Below, piece by piece: positions 51,173 to 59,488 of a stretch of 64,000 nucleotides of DNA (the stretch's first letter is position 1; each line of letters begins with the position of its first letter). Under the pieces are notes generated by a model. The model had not been told where the DNA came from and did not search any database. It was given only the letters and a program-made list of their open reading frames with translations. Both the position numbers and the translations under genes were made by a program. The DNA is from Heyndrickxia oleronia (GTDB lineage: Bacteria > Bacillota > Bacilli > Bacillales > Bacillaceae_C). Location of the stretch: assembly GCF_017809215.1 (NCBI RefSeq), contig NZ_CP065424.1, positions 4,254,001 to 4,318,000 of the forward strand, read 5' to 3'.

Positions 51173-52009
51173 ATGCTACGATTTTTGATTTTACTTGGCT
51201 TTTCATTTCTTTTTATGCATTTGCATGTGACAGGATCGATCTCGAAATATATAAATATGAAGTATTCATATATTTCCTATATCACCATCTTTGTTATGTT
51301 TTTCCTTACTTTTGTTCAGCTTTTCTTTTATATAAAAGGAGATAAACATAAAGAGGAAGATTGTGAATATGGGTGCGATCATCATCATGAAAGGAATAGC
51401 TGGAAAGAGTATATCTTTTATCCAGTTCTCATATTCCCGATTATCTCTGTCTTTTTTATTCCCATTGCTACACTTGATTCAAATATAGTGAAGGCAAAAG
51501 GGTTTAATTTTGACGTGTATAATGATAAAGACGCCTCAGCTATCCATCAGTTTTTACAGCCGGATTCTAGTATCTATTATGGGCAAGAAGGCTATGATGA
51601 ATATATGGATAAGGCTAAGAAAAAGTTTGTAAATAACAATAATCGCGTGATTTTAAATGATAAAGATTATCTCATTGGAATGGAAACCATTTATAAGTTT
51701 CCTGGTTATTTCGATGATAAAACCATCCAAGTACAAGGCTTTACCTATAATGAAAAAGAGCTTGAATCAAATCAAATCTTCTTATTTCGATTTGGGATTA
51801 TCCATTGTGTTGCCGACTCAGGAGTATTTGGGATGTTAGTACAGTTTCCTGATGATATTAAATTTAAAAATGATGAATGGATTCAGGTAGAAGGTAAACT
51901 AAGCAATGAATATTACCAGCCGTTTAAGAAAACAATTCCGATCTTAGAAGTAACCGGATGGAAAACTATTCCAAAACCAGAAGATCCTTATGTATATCGC
52001 ACTTATTAA
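51173..52009 (+). CDS. ycgQ: TIGR03943 family protein YcgQ
   Basis: This 278-residue membrane-anchored protein is the partner of permease YcgR. It has three or four helices in the first 105 residues, separated by a DCEYGCDHHHERN loop rich in Cys and His. A large external C-terminal domain follows, with an OB-like VQVEGKLSNEYYQP strand pattern and a YCxxD-like FGIIHCVADSG segment. Function is unestablished; the conserved pair suggests export of a metal or oxyanion. ATG 51173 has AGGAGGGG upstream. Confidence 0.86.
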   Translation: MLRFLILLGFSFLFMHLHVTGSISKYINMKYSYISYITIFVMFFLTFVQLFFYIKGDKHKEEDCEYGCDHHHERNSWKEYIFYPVLIFPIISVFFIPIATLDSNIVKAKGFNFDVYNDKDASAIHQFLQPDSSIYYGQEGYDEYMDKAKKKFVNNNNRVILNDKDYLIGMETIYKFPGYFDDKTIQVQGFTYNEKELESNQIFLFRFGIIHCVADSGVFGMLVQFPDDIKFKNDEWIQVEGKLSNEYYQPFKKTIPILEVTGWKTIPKPEDPYVYRTY

Positions 52010-52053
52010 AAAAGGTTCTATCGGAGTTTCAAGTTATTAAACAGAGCCTTATT

Positions 52054-52086
52054 AAAACCCATGACTTTTAATCATGGGTTTTTTCG
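52054..52086 (+). terminator. Terminator of ycgRQ
   Basis: AAAACCCATGA and TCATGGGTTTT form an 11-bp stem followed by TTCG. Confidence 0.88.
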
Positions 52087-52159
52087 TATTGAATTAGTAA
52101 TCAATTGATTCCTTCTTGGATAAAATAAAATGAACATGTTAAGGGAGGAATGGTTTTCT

Positions 52160-52690
52160 TTGAGTGATGAAATTAAGTTACGTCCTTTAGAAAGAGCCGA
52201 TTTAGAATTTGTTCACGCTCTAAATATAAATGCAAACATTATGTCCTATTGGTTTGAAGAGCCATATGAAGCATTTGTTGAATTACAGGATTTATATGAC
52301 AAGCATATACATGATCAGGGAGAACGGAGATTTATAATTAAAAACAATAAAGAAATGCTAGGTTTAGTTGAAATTGTTGAAATTGATTATATCCACCGAA
52401 GAGCTGAATTCCAGATCATTATTGACCCCAAGCATCAAGGACATGGGTATGCGACTATTGCATCTCAATTGGCAATGAAATATGCCTTTTCCGTTTTAAA
52501 TATGCATAAGCTCTATTTAATTGTAGATAAAAACAATGCAAAAGCCATTCATATTTATAAAAAAGTTGGATTTAAATTAGAAGGAAAACTAAAGGATGAG
52601 TTTTTTGTAGATGGAGAATATCATGATGCTCTAAGAATGTGTATTTTTCAGGATGAATACTTAGGTAGAACCAGTATCTCTCATCAATGA
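52160..52690 (+). CDS. speG: Spermidine N1-acetyltransferase SpeG
   Basis: SpeG detoxifies excess spermidine and spermine by acetylation. The 176-residue protein is strikingly like E. coli SpeG: KLRPLERADLEFVHALN, SYWFEEPYEAFVELQDLYDK directly followed by HIHDQGERRF, the acetyl-CoA loop HQGHGYATIA, and YLIVDKNNAKAIHIYKKVGF. The open frame starts at ATG 52130, but GGGAGG lies ten bases before TTG 52160, which gives the family's normal start (SDEIKLRPLER). The enteric-like SpeG is less common in Bacillaceae than BltD or PaiA. It is monocistronic. Confidence 0.92.
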   Translation: MSDEIKLRPLERADLEFVHALNINANIMSYWFEEPYEAFVELQDLYDKHIHDQGERRFIIKNNKEMLGLVEIVEIDYIHRRAEFQIIIDPKHQGHGYATIASQLAMKYAFSVLNMHKLYLIVDKNNAKAIHIYKKVGFKLEGKLKDEFFVDGEYHDALRMCIFQDEYLGRTSISHQ

Positions 52691-52958
52691 TACTGGTTCT
52701 TACAATTATATGACTATTACATAAAATGAAATAGATTACAATTTTTAAATTTTGTTAACATACAAATTAACGGATTGAAAAAAGTATGCATAAATCCCTT
52801 TTATATCAACGTTTCTAATCAATATCCAAATACCTTAAAATGTAACAAACCTTTATGGAATAAAATGTATTCATCTTTACCGACATAAATGTCCTATACT
52901 TTATTGAAGTAGTATATATATAAAGAAACGATTTAATTTGAAGGTAAGGTGAATCCAT
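52691..52958 (+). other. Upstream region of mreBH
   Basis: A GACATAAATGTC imperfect palindrome (52881-52892) precedes a TATACT box at 52895-52900. I found no sigma-I type ACCCCC sequence such as controls mreBH in B. subtilis. No gene is visible. Confidence 0.4.
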
Positions 52959-53966
52959 ATGTTTTCAGGTACAGAAATAGGGATCGATTTGGGTACTGCA
53001 AATATATTAGTCTATAGTAAAAATAAAGGTGTAGTATTAAATGAACCATCCGTCGTTGCCATTAACACTGACACTAAACGGGTGCTTGCATTTGGTATGG
53101 ATGCTAAAAACATGATAGGAAAAACCCCAGGTAAAATAGTTGCCATCCGTCCTTTGCGTGATGGTGTCATCGCAGACTACGATATTACAACTGAAATGTT
53201 AAAATTAATCATGAGAAAAATCAGTAAACAACTAGGATTCGCAGTCCGCAAACCAAATGTTATCGTATGCACCCCATCAGGTGCCACTTCTGTCGAAAGG
53301 CGTGCGATACAGGATGCGGTTAAAAATGCCGGTGCAAAAAATGTCCATTTAATCGAGGAACCAGTTGCAGCAGCAATGGGAGCAGATTTACCAGTGGACG
53401 AGCCAGTTGCAAATGTTGTAGTAGACATTGGTGGTGGTACCACAGAAGTGGCTATCATTTCTTACGGAGGAGTGGTTACTTGTAATACTCTTCGTATTGG
53501 TGGAGACAAAATGGACGAGGATATCATCCAATATATTCGTAAGAATTATAATCTCCTAATTGGTGAAAGGACGGCTGAACAGTTGAAAATGGAAATTGGG
53601 TATGCACCTGTAAGTCACGAAGGACTGACAATGGATGTCAGAGGACGTGACTTAGTGTCTGGACTACCAAAAACGATCACACTTCATTCCAAGGAAATTC
53701 AACATGCTATCAGTGATTCCTTATTAAGTGTACTTGAAAGTATACGAGCTACATTAGAAAACTGTCCTGCTGAATTAAGTGGTGATATTGTTGATCGTGG
53801 TGTTATTTTATCTGGTGGCGGTGCTTTACTAAATGGAATGCAGGAATGGCTAAGTAAGGAAATCATCGTACCTGTACACCTTGCACCAAGTCCATTGGAA
53901 TCCGTTGCAATCGGAACAGGCCGATCATTGCAATTTATTAATAAGCTACAAACTGTAGCTAAATAA
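52959..53966 (+). CDS. mreBH: Rod shape-determining actin homologue MreBH
   Basis: This bacterial actin forms membrane-associated filaments that guide lateral cell-wall synthesis. The 335-residue protein shows phosphate-1 (GIDLGTANILVY), connect-1, phosphate-2 (VVVDIGGGTTEVAII) and the adenosine motif (GVILSGGGALLNGM). Length equals B. subtilis MreBH. Isolation from an mreCD cluster, and that length, favour MreBH over MreB or Mbl, which cannot be excluded by sequence reading alone. ATG 52959 has AAGGTAAGGTG upstream. Confidence 0.88.
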   Translation: MFSGTEIGIDLGTANILVYSKNKGVVLNEPSVVAINTDTKRVLAFGMDAKNMIGKTPGKIVAIRPLRDGVIADYDITTEMLKLIMRKISKQLGFAVRKPNVIVCTPSGATSVERRAIQDAVKNAGAKNVHLIEEPVAAAMGADLPVDEPVANVVVDIGGGTTEVAIISYGGVVTCNTLRIGGDKMDEDIIQYIRKNYNLLIGERTAEQLKMEIGYAPVSHEGLTMDVRGRDLVSGLPKTITLHSKEIQHAISDSLLSVLESIRATLENCPAELSGDIVDRGVILSGGGALLNGMQEWLSKEIIVPVHLAPSPLESVAIGTGRSLQFINKLQTVAK

Positions 53967-54016
53967 TAAAATAGTTTCAACATAAAAATTCTCTGTCTAT
54001 CATTTGCATGAGAAAA

Positions 54017-54057
54017 GGGCAATTTCGTAAGTAGTTTACGAAATTGCCCTATTTTTT
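54017..54057. terminator. Convergent terminator between mreBH and floT
   Basis: GGGCAATTTCGTAA and TTACGAAATTGCCC form a perfect 14-bp stem followed by TATTTTTTT. Confidence 0.9.
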
Positions 54058-55607
54058 TATTCTTCTTCTTTCTTACCAGCAGCAAGCTGATTATTAGATT
54101 CTTTCATTTCGTAAGTGAGTTGATCGATACTACTACGGATATTCCCTTTACCTGAGAGATTTTCAAGTAATTCCTTCACATCAATACCTGACGATGCTTT
54201 TAATGATTCTTGTAATGTAGACATCAAGTTAGTTGCATAGCCTGTCACCTTATTAGCGCCGCCTTCACTTCCACTACTTCCTGTATCAACAATTGTAATC
54301 TTATCAATATTTGCTAATGGGCTAGCCACTTGTTTTGCATATTCAGGAAGCATTTTCATAACCATATCGAGTACAGCAGCCTGACCAAACTGTTCAAAGG
54401 CTTCAGCAATTTTTCTCTTAGCTTCCGCTTCAGCCAGACCTTTAAGGCGAATAATGTCAGCTTCAGTTTCCCCTTGTGCCCGTTGAGCCTCTGCTTTCGC
54501 TAAACCATCTACACGTACTCTTTCAGCTTCTGCTTTTGCCATTGCTTCAATACGGTATTTATTTGCATCTGCTTCAGCAAATTCCTTAGCCTTATTCGCA
54601 ACGGCAGCCTGTTCTACTGCATAACGATCAGCATCCGCTTTTTTCTTCACTTCAGAGTCATATTGACGCTCACGACGTAAAATTTCTTTTTCTTCTAATT
54701 CAATTTGCTTTTGACGTTCAATAATTTTAATTTGCATTTCTTGTTCTGTAACATCCTGCTTCGCACGAGCTGTTTCCAAATCATAGGCTTGGTCGGCTTT
54801 CGCTCTAGCAATATCTTGCTCACGGCGATATTCAGCAATTTTTAATTGGTTTACTTTTTCTGCCTCCGCGATCTCAGTGGCACGCTCTAATTCAGCCTTT
54901 TTTGCATCCTTAGCAGCTTCTGCACGTTTAATTCTTGTCTCTTTATCCGCTTCAGCTGTTGCAATATCTGCATCTCGTTTTACTTGGGCAATACGTGGTT
55001 TACCTAATGAATCTAAATAGCCGTTTTTATCACGTACTTCTTTAATAGTAAATGATACAATGATTAAACCCATTTTTGCTAAATCTTGTGAAGCCACACG
55101 TTGAACTTCTTGTGAGAATTTGTCACGATTTTTATAGATTTCTTCAACAGTCATCGACCCAAGAATAGACCGAAGATGTCCTTCTAATACTTCTTTCGCT
55201 TCATTTTCGCGATCTTCCTTTGTTTTCCCCAAGAATTGTTCAGCTGCTGTAGCTATTTCACCAATAGATCCACCGATTTTAATAATCGCCGTACCATCAG
55301 CCATGACCGGAACTCCTTGCTCCGTATACACTTCTGGTGTTGTTACCTCGAGTTTACTTGATAGCAAGCTCAGTGGCTGTGCTTGTTGGAATACAGGCAG
55401 TACGAATGTACCTCCACCACGAATGATCTTTATCTTATTACCAGATTCATCTGTATGAACATTACGACCACCTAAGTAACTTCCTGTTACAATTAATGCT
55501 TCATCAGGGCCTGCCGTACGATATTTCGAAATAAATACAGCGATTAAAGCTATAATAAGAAATGCTACAATCCCAATGATGACTAATAATCCTACATTTT
55601 CAAACAT
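54057..55607 (-). CDS. floT: Flotillin FloT
   Basis: Flotillin scaffolds functional membrane microdomains and supports signalling, secretion and cell-wall synthesis. The 516-residue protein has an N-terminal membrane hairpin (about 4-26), an SPFH/band 7 domain to about 190, and a long Glu-Ala-rich coiled coil (repeats such as EAEAKRKIAEAFEQFG) to about 400. The C-terminal tail ends in charged residues. The gene follows the NfeD-type gene yuaF by 83 bases, and a sigma-W promoter upstream of yuaF fits stress induction, as in B. subtilis. Confidence 0.95.
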   Translation of the reverse strand: MFENVGLLVIIGIVAFLIIALIAVFISKYRTAGPDEALIVTGSYLGGRNVHTDESGNKIKIIRGGGTFVLPVFQQAQPLSLLSSKLEVTTPEVYTEQGVPVMADGTAIIKIGGSIGEIATAAEQFLGKTKEDRENEAKEVLEGHLRSILGSMTVEEIYKNRDKFSQEVQRVASQDLAKMGLIIVSFTIKEVRDKNGYLDSLGKPRIAQVKRDADIATAEADKETRIKRAEAAKDAKKAELERATEIAEAEKVNQLKIAEYRREQDIARAKADQAYDLETARAKQDVTEQEMQIKIIERQKQIELEEKEILRRERQYDSEVKKKADADRYAVEQAAVANKAKEFAEADANKYRIEAMAKAEAERVRVDGLAKAEAQRAQGETEADIIRLKGLAEAEAKRKIAEAFEQFGQAAVLDMVMKMLPEYAKQVASPLANIDKITIVDTGSSGSEGGANKVTGYATNLMSTLQESLKASSGIDVKELLENLSGKGNIRSSIDQLTYEMKESNNQLAAGKKEEE

Positions 55608-55690
55608 TGTTTCTCCCCCTTACATGTTTTCTTTATATTTAATATGGACACTTGATGTTGAATAAAATGGTGTCCAAATACTTAACCTTT

Positions 55691-56269
55691 TTATGGAGTT
55701 GTATTTGTTGTCGATCCTAACTCTTCATTATATAAACGATTATTTTCATAAGGGACAACATATAGAACGCCATCTTTCACTTCAATAATAAGTACCTGTT
55801 TTCCTTCTTCAATAGCAATATTGTCATAGCTTGCTGATGGTTTGGAAATCATCCCACTTTTACTATCAATTACTACTTCACCAAAACCGTTTTCCGGAAT
55901 AGAAATGATTAGTTTTCCCACTCTTCCTTTTAAAGAATCCTCTGTATAACTAAGTGACTCTTCTGCTGAGGATAATGGAATAAGTACAAATACATTTAAC
56001 AATATGACTAGAATAATCGAAATAATTGCAGAAATAGCCATGATGAGTAAGCTTGATAAAGGAGTGACTTTTTCAAAGATGTACCCTGAAGCAGAGAAAA
56101 AAGTAATAAATGAAAGCACTAAAACTGGATGTAGAAAACCAAGGGCTTCACCGATCCCATGTAATAGATCGCCAAACAGAATATAAAGGATCGTTAAACT
56201 ACCTGCAACAATCAATAGTACTAAATAAATTGTTTCAATAGGTGTTCCGAAAATGGTCATTTTCACCAA
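55691..56269 (-). CDS. yuaF: NfeD family membrane protein YuaF
   Basis: This 192-residue partner of flotillin has three membrane helices (about 12-33, 45-65 and 72-97) and a C-terminal OB-fold domain (EDSLKGRVGKLIISIPENGF to QVLIIEVKDGVLYVVPYE) in the cytosol. It is the first gene of the yuaF-floT operon. In B. subtilis the operon answers to cell-envelope stress through sigma-W, and the same promoter is visible here. ATG 56269 has AAAGGAATTGG upstream. Confidence 0.9.
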   Translation of the reverse strand: MVKMTIFGTPIETIYLVLLIVAGSLTILYILFGDLLHGIGEALGFLHPVLVLSFITFFSASGYIFEKVTPLSSLLIMAISAIISIILVILLNVFVLIPLSSAEESLSYTEDSLKGRVGKLIISIPENGFGEVVIDSKSGMISKPSASYDNIAIEEGKQVLIIEVKDGVLYVVPYENNRLYNEELGSTTNTTP

Positions 56270-56335
56270 TTCCTTTACTATATATTTTTAAAGACTATGT
56301 ACATCACACCTCTCAATTTTCCTTACTACCTTATT

Positions 56336-56361
56336 TACGAATAAAATGTGATTTAGTTTCA
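56336..56361 (-). promoter_or_regulatory. Sigma-W promoter of yuaF-floT
   Basis: On the minus strand TGAAAC (56361-56356), exactly 16 bases, then CGTA (56339-56336) match the sigma-W consensus perfectly, 67 bases before the yuaF start. Confidence 0.92.
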
Positions 56362-56479
56362 AAAAATGTGACAAAAGTTTTAAAAACTGAGTGAAGTTCT
56401 AAAAGAGTTGAAATGTAGGGGGATGCAGTAAGAGTTTTTTCTCTCTGCATCAGATAATCCAATTATACCATAATTCAGA

Positions 56480-57121
56480 TTAGGACAAATATTCCATTTC
56501 CTTTTGAGTGGTAATTGCTTTTTTTCTTCGGATCATACCGACAAGTACATAAACAAACGGGGTGGCTATGATTGAAGCAATAAATTTAAATATATATTGT
56601 GTACATACCAATGTGAATAAGGCTTCTATTGGCATAGTTCCATAAAATGCAATAATGATGAAAATGAATGTATCCACTAATTGGCTAAGCATTGTGGACG
56701 CATTATTTCTAAGCCATAGTTTTTTTAACCCATGCCTTTGTTTTAGCTTATTAAATACATAAACATCAAGATTCTGACTGATCATATATGAAATTAAACT
56801 TGCTAAAATGACCCGGAAGCTTCCGCCTAATATCGTCTTGAATGCATCTTGGTGTTCAAAGAATGGTGCTGGAGGCAAATAAATAGCAATGGTGATAAAA
56901 AGGATAGCCAATAATTGAGTAACTAAGCCTGCTCTAACTGTTCTTTGGCCAGCTTCCTTCCCGTAAACCTCAACAATTGTATCGACAATCGGATACGTGC
57001 AAATATATATAATTGCTGCAGCAGGTAAAACGGCCCACTCACCGATACTAAATAATTTAACTGCCACTATATTTGCCAAAATTAACAAACCTACAAATAT
57101 TCCATTTAGATATAACAACAT
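56480..57121 (-). CDS. Queuosine precursor transporter (YhhQ/QPTR family)
   Basis: This 213-residue membrane protein of the VUT/YhhQ family imports preQ0/preQ1. It has six helices and the family motifs TYPIVDTIVEVYGKEAGQRT near 45 and MLSQLVDTFIFIIIAF near 148. It lies 17 bases downstream of queF, behind a preQ1-I riboswitch, which supports the queuosine role. The start is ATG 57121 or TTG 57127; AAAGGA upstream suits either. Expression does not require splicing of the intron in queF, since it has its own ribosome site. Confidence 0.88.
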   Translation of the reverse strand: MLLYLNGIFVGLLILANIVAVKLFSIGEWAVLPAAAIIYICTYPIVDTIVEVYGKEAGQRTVRAGLVTQLLAILFITIAIYLPPAPFFEHQDAFKTILGGSFRVILASLISYMISQNLDVYVFNKLKQRHGLKKLWLRNNASTMLSQLVDTFIFIIIAFYGTMPIEALFTLVCTQYIFKFIASIIATPFVYVLVGMIRRKKAITTQKEMEYLS

Positions 57122-57138
57122 AATCAATTAATCCTTTC

Positions 57139-58101
57139 TTAACGGTTATCCACCTTTTCAGGATACAAATCATGATTCATCATACGGTAATTGGCCATTT
57201 CTTCATACTTGGTACCTGGTTTACCGTAGTTACAATAAGGATCAATTGAAATTCCACCTCTTGGAGTAAATTTACCCCACACCTCAATATAGCGCGGATC
57301 TAATAATTTAATTAGGTCATTCATAATGATATTTACGCAATCCTCATGAAAATCCCCATGATTACGAAAACTAAATAAATAAAGTTTCAAAGACTTACTT
57401 TCTACGATTTTTTTATCAGGGATATAACTAATATACATCGTTGCAAAGTCGGGTTGACTAGTGATTGGCACTACTTTTATAAGTAGGTGGACTATATCAT
57501 ATTCTTATTTTACTGCGCTATAAAAAAAGAACCCTCGCGCTTCCATCACTAAGATGTACTCTACTTCCTTCCGCAAATAGTACTTTTATTCGCTTCGTAT
57601 TTGCGTGGTTTCGATAGTCTCTGCACCTTCCTCTGGATAGAGGCTTGGCTCAGGATTAGAATTATAATCTTGAAGAAGATAAATTAGGCTTTTTTCTTGT
57701 TTTAGCCTTATTTGGATAGATTTATTGACGATGTATCTTTTTGAATAAATTGTTCAGTAAACCATTCTTTATCTCTCCAAGGATATAACGAATACATAAT
57801 ATCACTCCTCAAAACACAAACATACATTCCCTATTTATACTATATATTCTGTTAAATCTATGAAATTCCTTCCCTGAATTCACGAGGTTTAATCGACAGT
57901 GTCTCCACTGAAGTGTGCCCTACTTTATTGACACAAACTAGTAAACTCCGGACAGTTAAACTTTACAAAGTAATCTCGATTCATATGCATATTATCTACT
58001 GATTCTAATACTTGAGGCGTATATTCGAATGAGTATTTTGTTCCTTGATTCCCTAACAGAGTCAAATCTGCTAACCCTTCATTTTCTTTTCTTCCAGACA
58101 T
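57139..58101 (-). CDS. queF: 7-cyano-7-deazaguanine reductase QueF, interrupted by a group I intron
   Basis: QueF reduces preQ0 to preQ1 with NADPH in queuosine synthesis. Exon 1 is 58101-57931 (57 codons) and ends FVKFNCPEFTSLC with catalytic Cys 57. Exon 2 is 57468-57139 and starts PITSQPDFATMYIS; it holds the QueF motif ESKSLKLYLFSF, the FHEDC segment and FTPRGGISIDPY. Joined, they give 166 residues with no gap, against 165 in B. subtilis. Between them is a 462-nt group I intron, with an in-frame TAA after one more codon if unspliced. ATG 58101 has AAGGAGG upstream. The 110-codon frame at 57139-57471 is only exon 2 plus one residue, not an independent gene. Confidence 0.95.
57469..57930 (-). 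ncRNA. Self-splicing group I intron in queF
   Basis: Counting intron bases 1-462 on the minus strand, exon 1 ends in U and the intron ends in G, as the class requires. P1 pairs exon UGUGU with GCACA (13-17), including the U-G splice pair. P2 is CAGTG-GAGA-CACTG (21-34), P3 TCGAT (35-39) with ATCGA (316-320), P4 TCAGG (54-58) with CCTGA (277-281), P5 GAATT with AATTC, P6a CCTCT-ATCC-AGAGG, P7 GACTAT (312-317) with ATAGTC (434-439), P8 CGCAAATA with TATTTGCG, P9 CTACTT-ATAA-AAGTAG. The Q (TAATCCTGAGCCAAGCC) and R (GTGCAGAGACTATCGA) core elements are nearly canonical. A subgroup IA-like extension lies between P8 and the P7 3' strand. Confidence 0.95.
57708..57797 (-). pseudogene. Remnant of an intron-encoded homing endonuclease
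   Basis: Within the P5 loop a frame of 29 codons, MYSLYPWRDKEWFTEQFIQK then DTSSINLSK, starts seven bases after GAGGAG. The PWRDKEWxxExFI pattern is typical of the N-terminus of phage- and intron-borne HNH endonucleases (a helix-turn-helix start before the nuclease). The rest of the enzyme is gone. The intron would be unable to home on its own. Confidence 0.6.
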
Positions 58102-58182
58102 AAAAAAACCTCCTTAAATGATTTCGTACATTTAATAGAGGTTCACATCTCAACAGCCACTAAATAGATGAATAGACAAAAT

Positions 58183-58211
58183 AAAAAGCCATGTCCTAAT
58201 ATGGACATGGC
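58183..58211 (-). terminator. Riboswitch-controlled terminator upstream of queF
   Basis: GCCATGTCC and GGACATGGC form a 9-bp stem followed by TTTTTATTTT on the minus strand, 18 bases after the preQ1 aptamer and 82 bases before the queF start. Confidence 0.88.
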
Positions 58212-58228
58212 AGATTGTCATAAATCCA

Positions 58229-58263
58229 TAGTTTTTTATAGAGGGTATCAGCTATGAACCTCT
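58229..58263 (-). ncRNA. preQ1-I riboswitch
   Basis: The minus strand reads AGAGGTTCATAGCTGATACC then CTCTATAAAAAACTA. This matches the preQ1-I aptamer: the AGAGG/CCCTCT stem P1, the conserved loop bases, and the A-rich tail that forms the pseudoknot. Bound preQ1 would favour the terminator that follows, turning off queF and the transporter. A possible promoter -35 TTGACG (58326-58321) lies upstream, just past the mccB stop. Confidence 0.95.
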
Positions 58264-58335
58264 CCCGTATGCACGAGTATAAAATTGTACAGCTCTTAGC
58301 TTATATAAAATAATTGAAATCGTCAATAGAAAAAA

Positions 58336-59472
58336 CTACTTAACATCCAATGCCTGCTCCAAGTCGGTAAGTAAATCTTCTATATCTTCGATTCCCACAG
58401 AAATTCTAATTAAACCATCTTCTATTCCAAGTTCGAGACGACGTTCACGTGGGATGGATGCATGAGTCATTAATGAAGGGATGGAAATAAGACTTTCTAC
58501 CGCACCTAAACTTTCTGCAAGTGTAAAATATTTAACATTCTTTAAAACAGATAAAGCTTTCTCTTGATTTTCAACTGTGAACGAAATCATCCCTCCAAAG
58601 CCAGTTGCTTGTGAAACATGTACTTGGTGACCAGGATGATCCGTAAGTCCTGGGTAAAACACTTTTCCCACCTTAGGATGATCTTGAAGAAATTTAACGA
58701 CTTCTACTGTGTTCTTTTCAATTTCCTCCATCCGAATGCCTAAAGTTTTTAGTCCACGAATAAGTAACCAGCTATCCTGTGGTCCAAGAATTCCTCCAGT
58801 TGAGTTTTGAATAAAATGCAATTGCTCACCTAATTGTTCATCATTTACAACGGCTACACCAGCTACTACATCACTATGCCCACCTAGATATTTTGTACCG
58901 CTATGCACAACGATATCTGCTCCTAAATCTAATGGGTTTTGCCAATAAGGAGTACTAAATGTATTATCAACAATAAATTTTAGTTTGTTTTCCTTTGCAA
59001 GATCACTTACTGCTTTTATATCAGTAATTTTTAGCAATGGATTAGTTGGCGTCTCCACAAAAATTGCCTTTGTATTCGTCTGAATAGCATTTTTGATCGC
59101 ATTTAAATCAGATGTATCAACAAATGATACTTCAAGGTTGAAACGGTTTAGCACTTTTGACGTGACACGAAAGGTACCACCATACACATCATCCGTTACT
59201 ATTATATGGTCTCCAGCGGAAAATAACTGCATCACTGCGGTTATTGCTGCCATGCCAGAACCAAAAGCAAACCCACGTGTACCATTTTCAATATCTGCAA
59301 TTAGCTTTTCTAATGATTCACGCGTTGGATTTCCCGTTCTTGAATACTCATATGTGAAATTTCCGACACCATCTTGTTTATACGTACTCACCTGGTATAT
59401 AGGGGTAGAAACTGCACCTGTATATGGATCAACACTTATGCCACCATGAATAAATTTTGTTTTTTTCTTCAT
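58336..59472 (-). CDS. mccB: Cystathionine gamma-lyase MccB
   Basis: This PLP enzyme cleaves cystathionine to cysteine, the last step of the reverse transsulfuration pathway. The 378-residue protein has the Cys/Met-metabolism signature DLGADIVVHSGTKYLGGHSD with PLP Lys 194, YSRTGNPTRESLE near 43, and the C-terminal ESLGAVESLISIPSLMTHA. Size matches B. subtilis MccB (YrhB). It follows mccA by 16 bases. It is last in a yrrT-luxS-mccA-mccB operon. Confidence 0.93.
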   Translation of the reverse strand: MKKKTKFIHGGISVDPYTGAVSTPIYQVSTYKQDGVGNFTYEYSRTGNPTRESLEKLIADIENGTRGFAFGSGMAAITAVMQLFSAGDHIIVTDDVYGGTFRVTSKVLNRFNLEVSFVDTSDLNAIKNAIQTNTKAIFVETPTNPLLKITDIKAVSDLAKENKLKFIVDNTFSTPYWQNPLDLGADIVVHSGTKYLGGHSDVVAGVAVVNDEQLGEQLHFIQNSTGGILGPQDSWLLIRGLKTLGIRMEEIEKNTVEVVKFLQDHPKVGKVFYPGLTDHPGHQVHVSQATGFGGMISFTVENQEKALSVLKNVKYFTLAESLGAVESLISIPSLMTHASIPRERRLELGIEDGLIRISVGIEDIEDLLTDLEQALDVK

Positions 59473-59488
59473 TTTGCATCAACACCTT

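Noticed and set aside
51657..51839. 60-codon frame within ycgQ
   Set aside because: It is an out-of-frame shadow of ycgQ without its own ribosome site.
57139..57471. Independent short queF-like gene
   Set aside because: It is exon 2 of queF. Exon 1 with its start, ribosome site and catalytic Cys lies at 57931-58101, and joined exons give a full-length protein.
57469..57930. Insertion sequence or group II intron in queF
   Set aside because: There are no transposase, no GTGYG start, no AY end and no target duplication, while all group I core helices are present.
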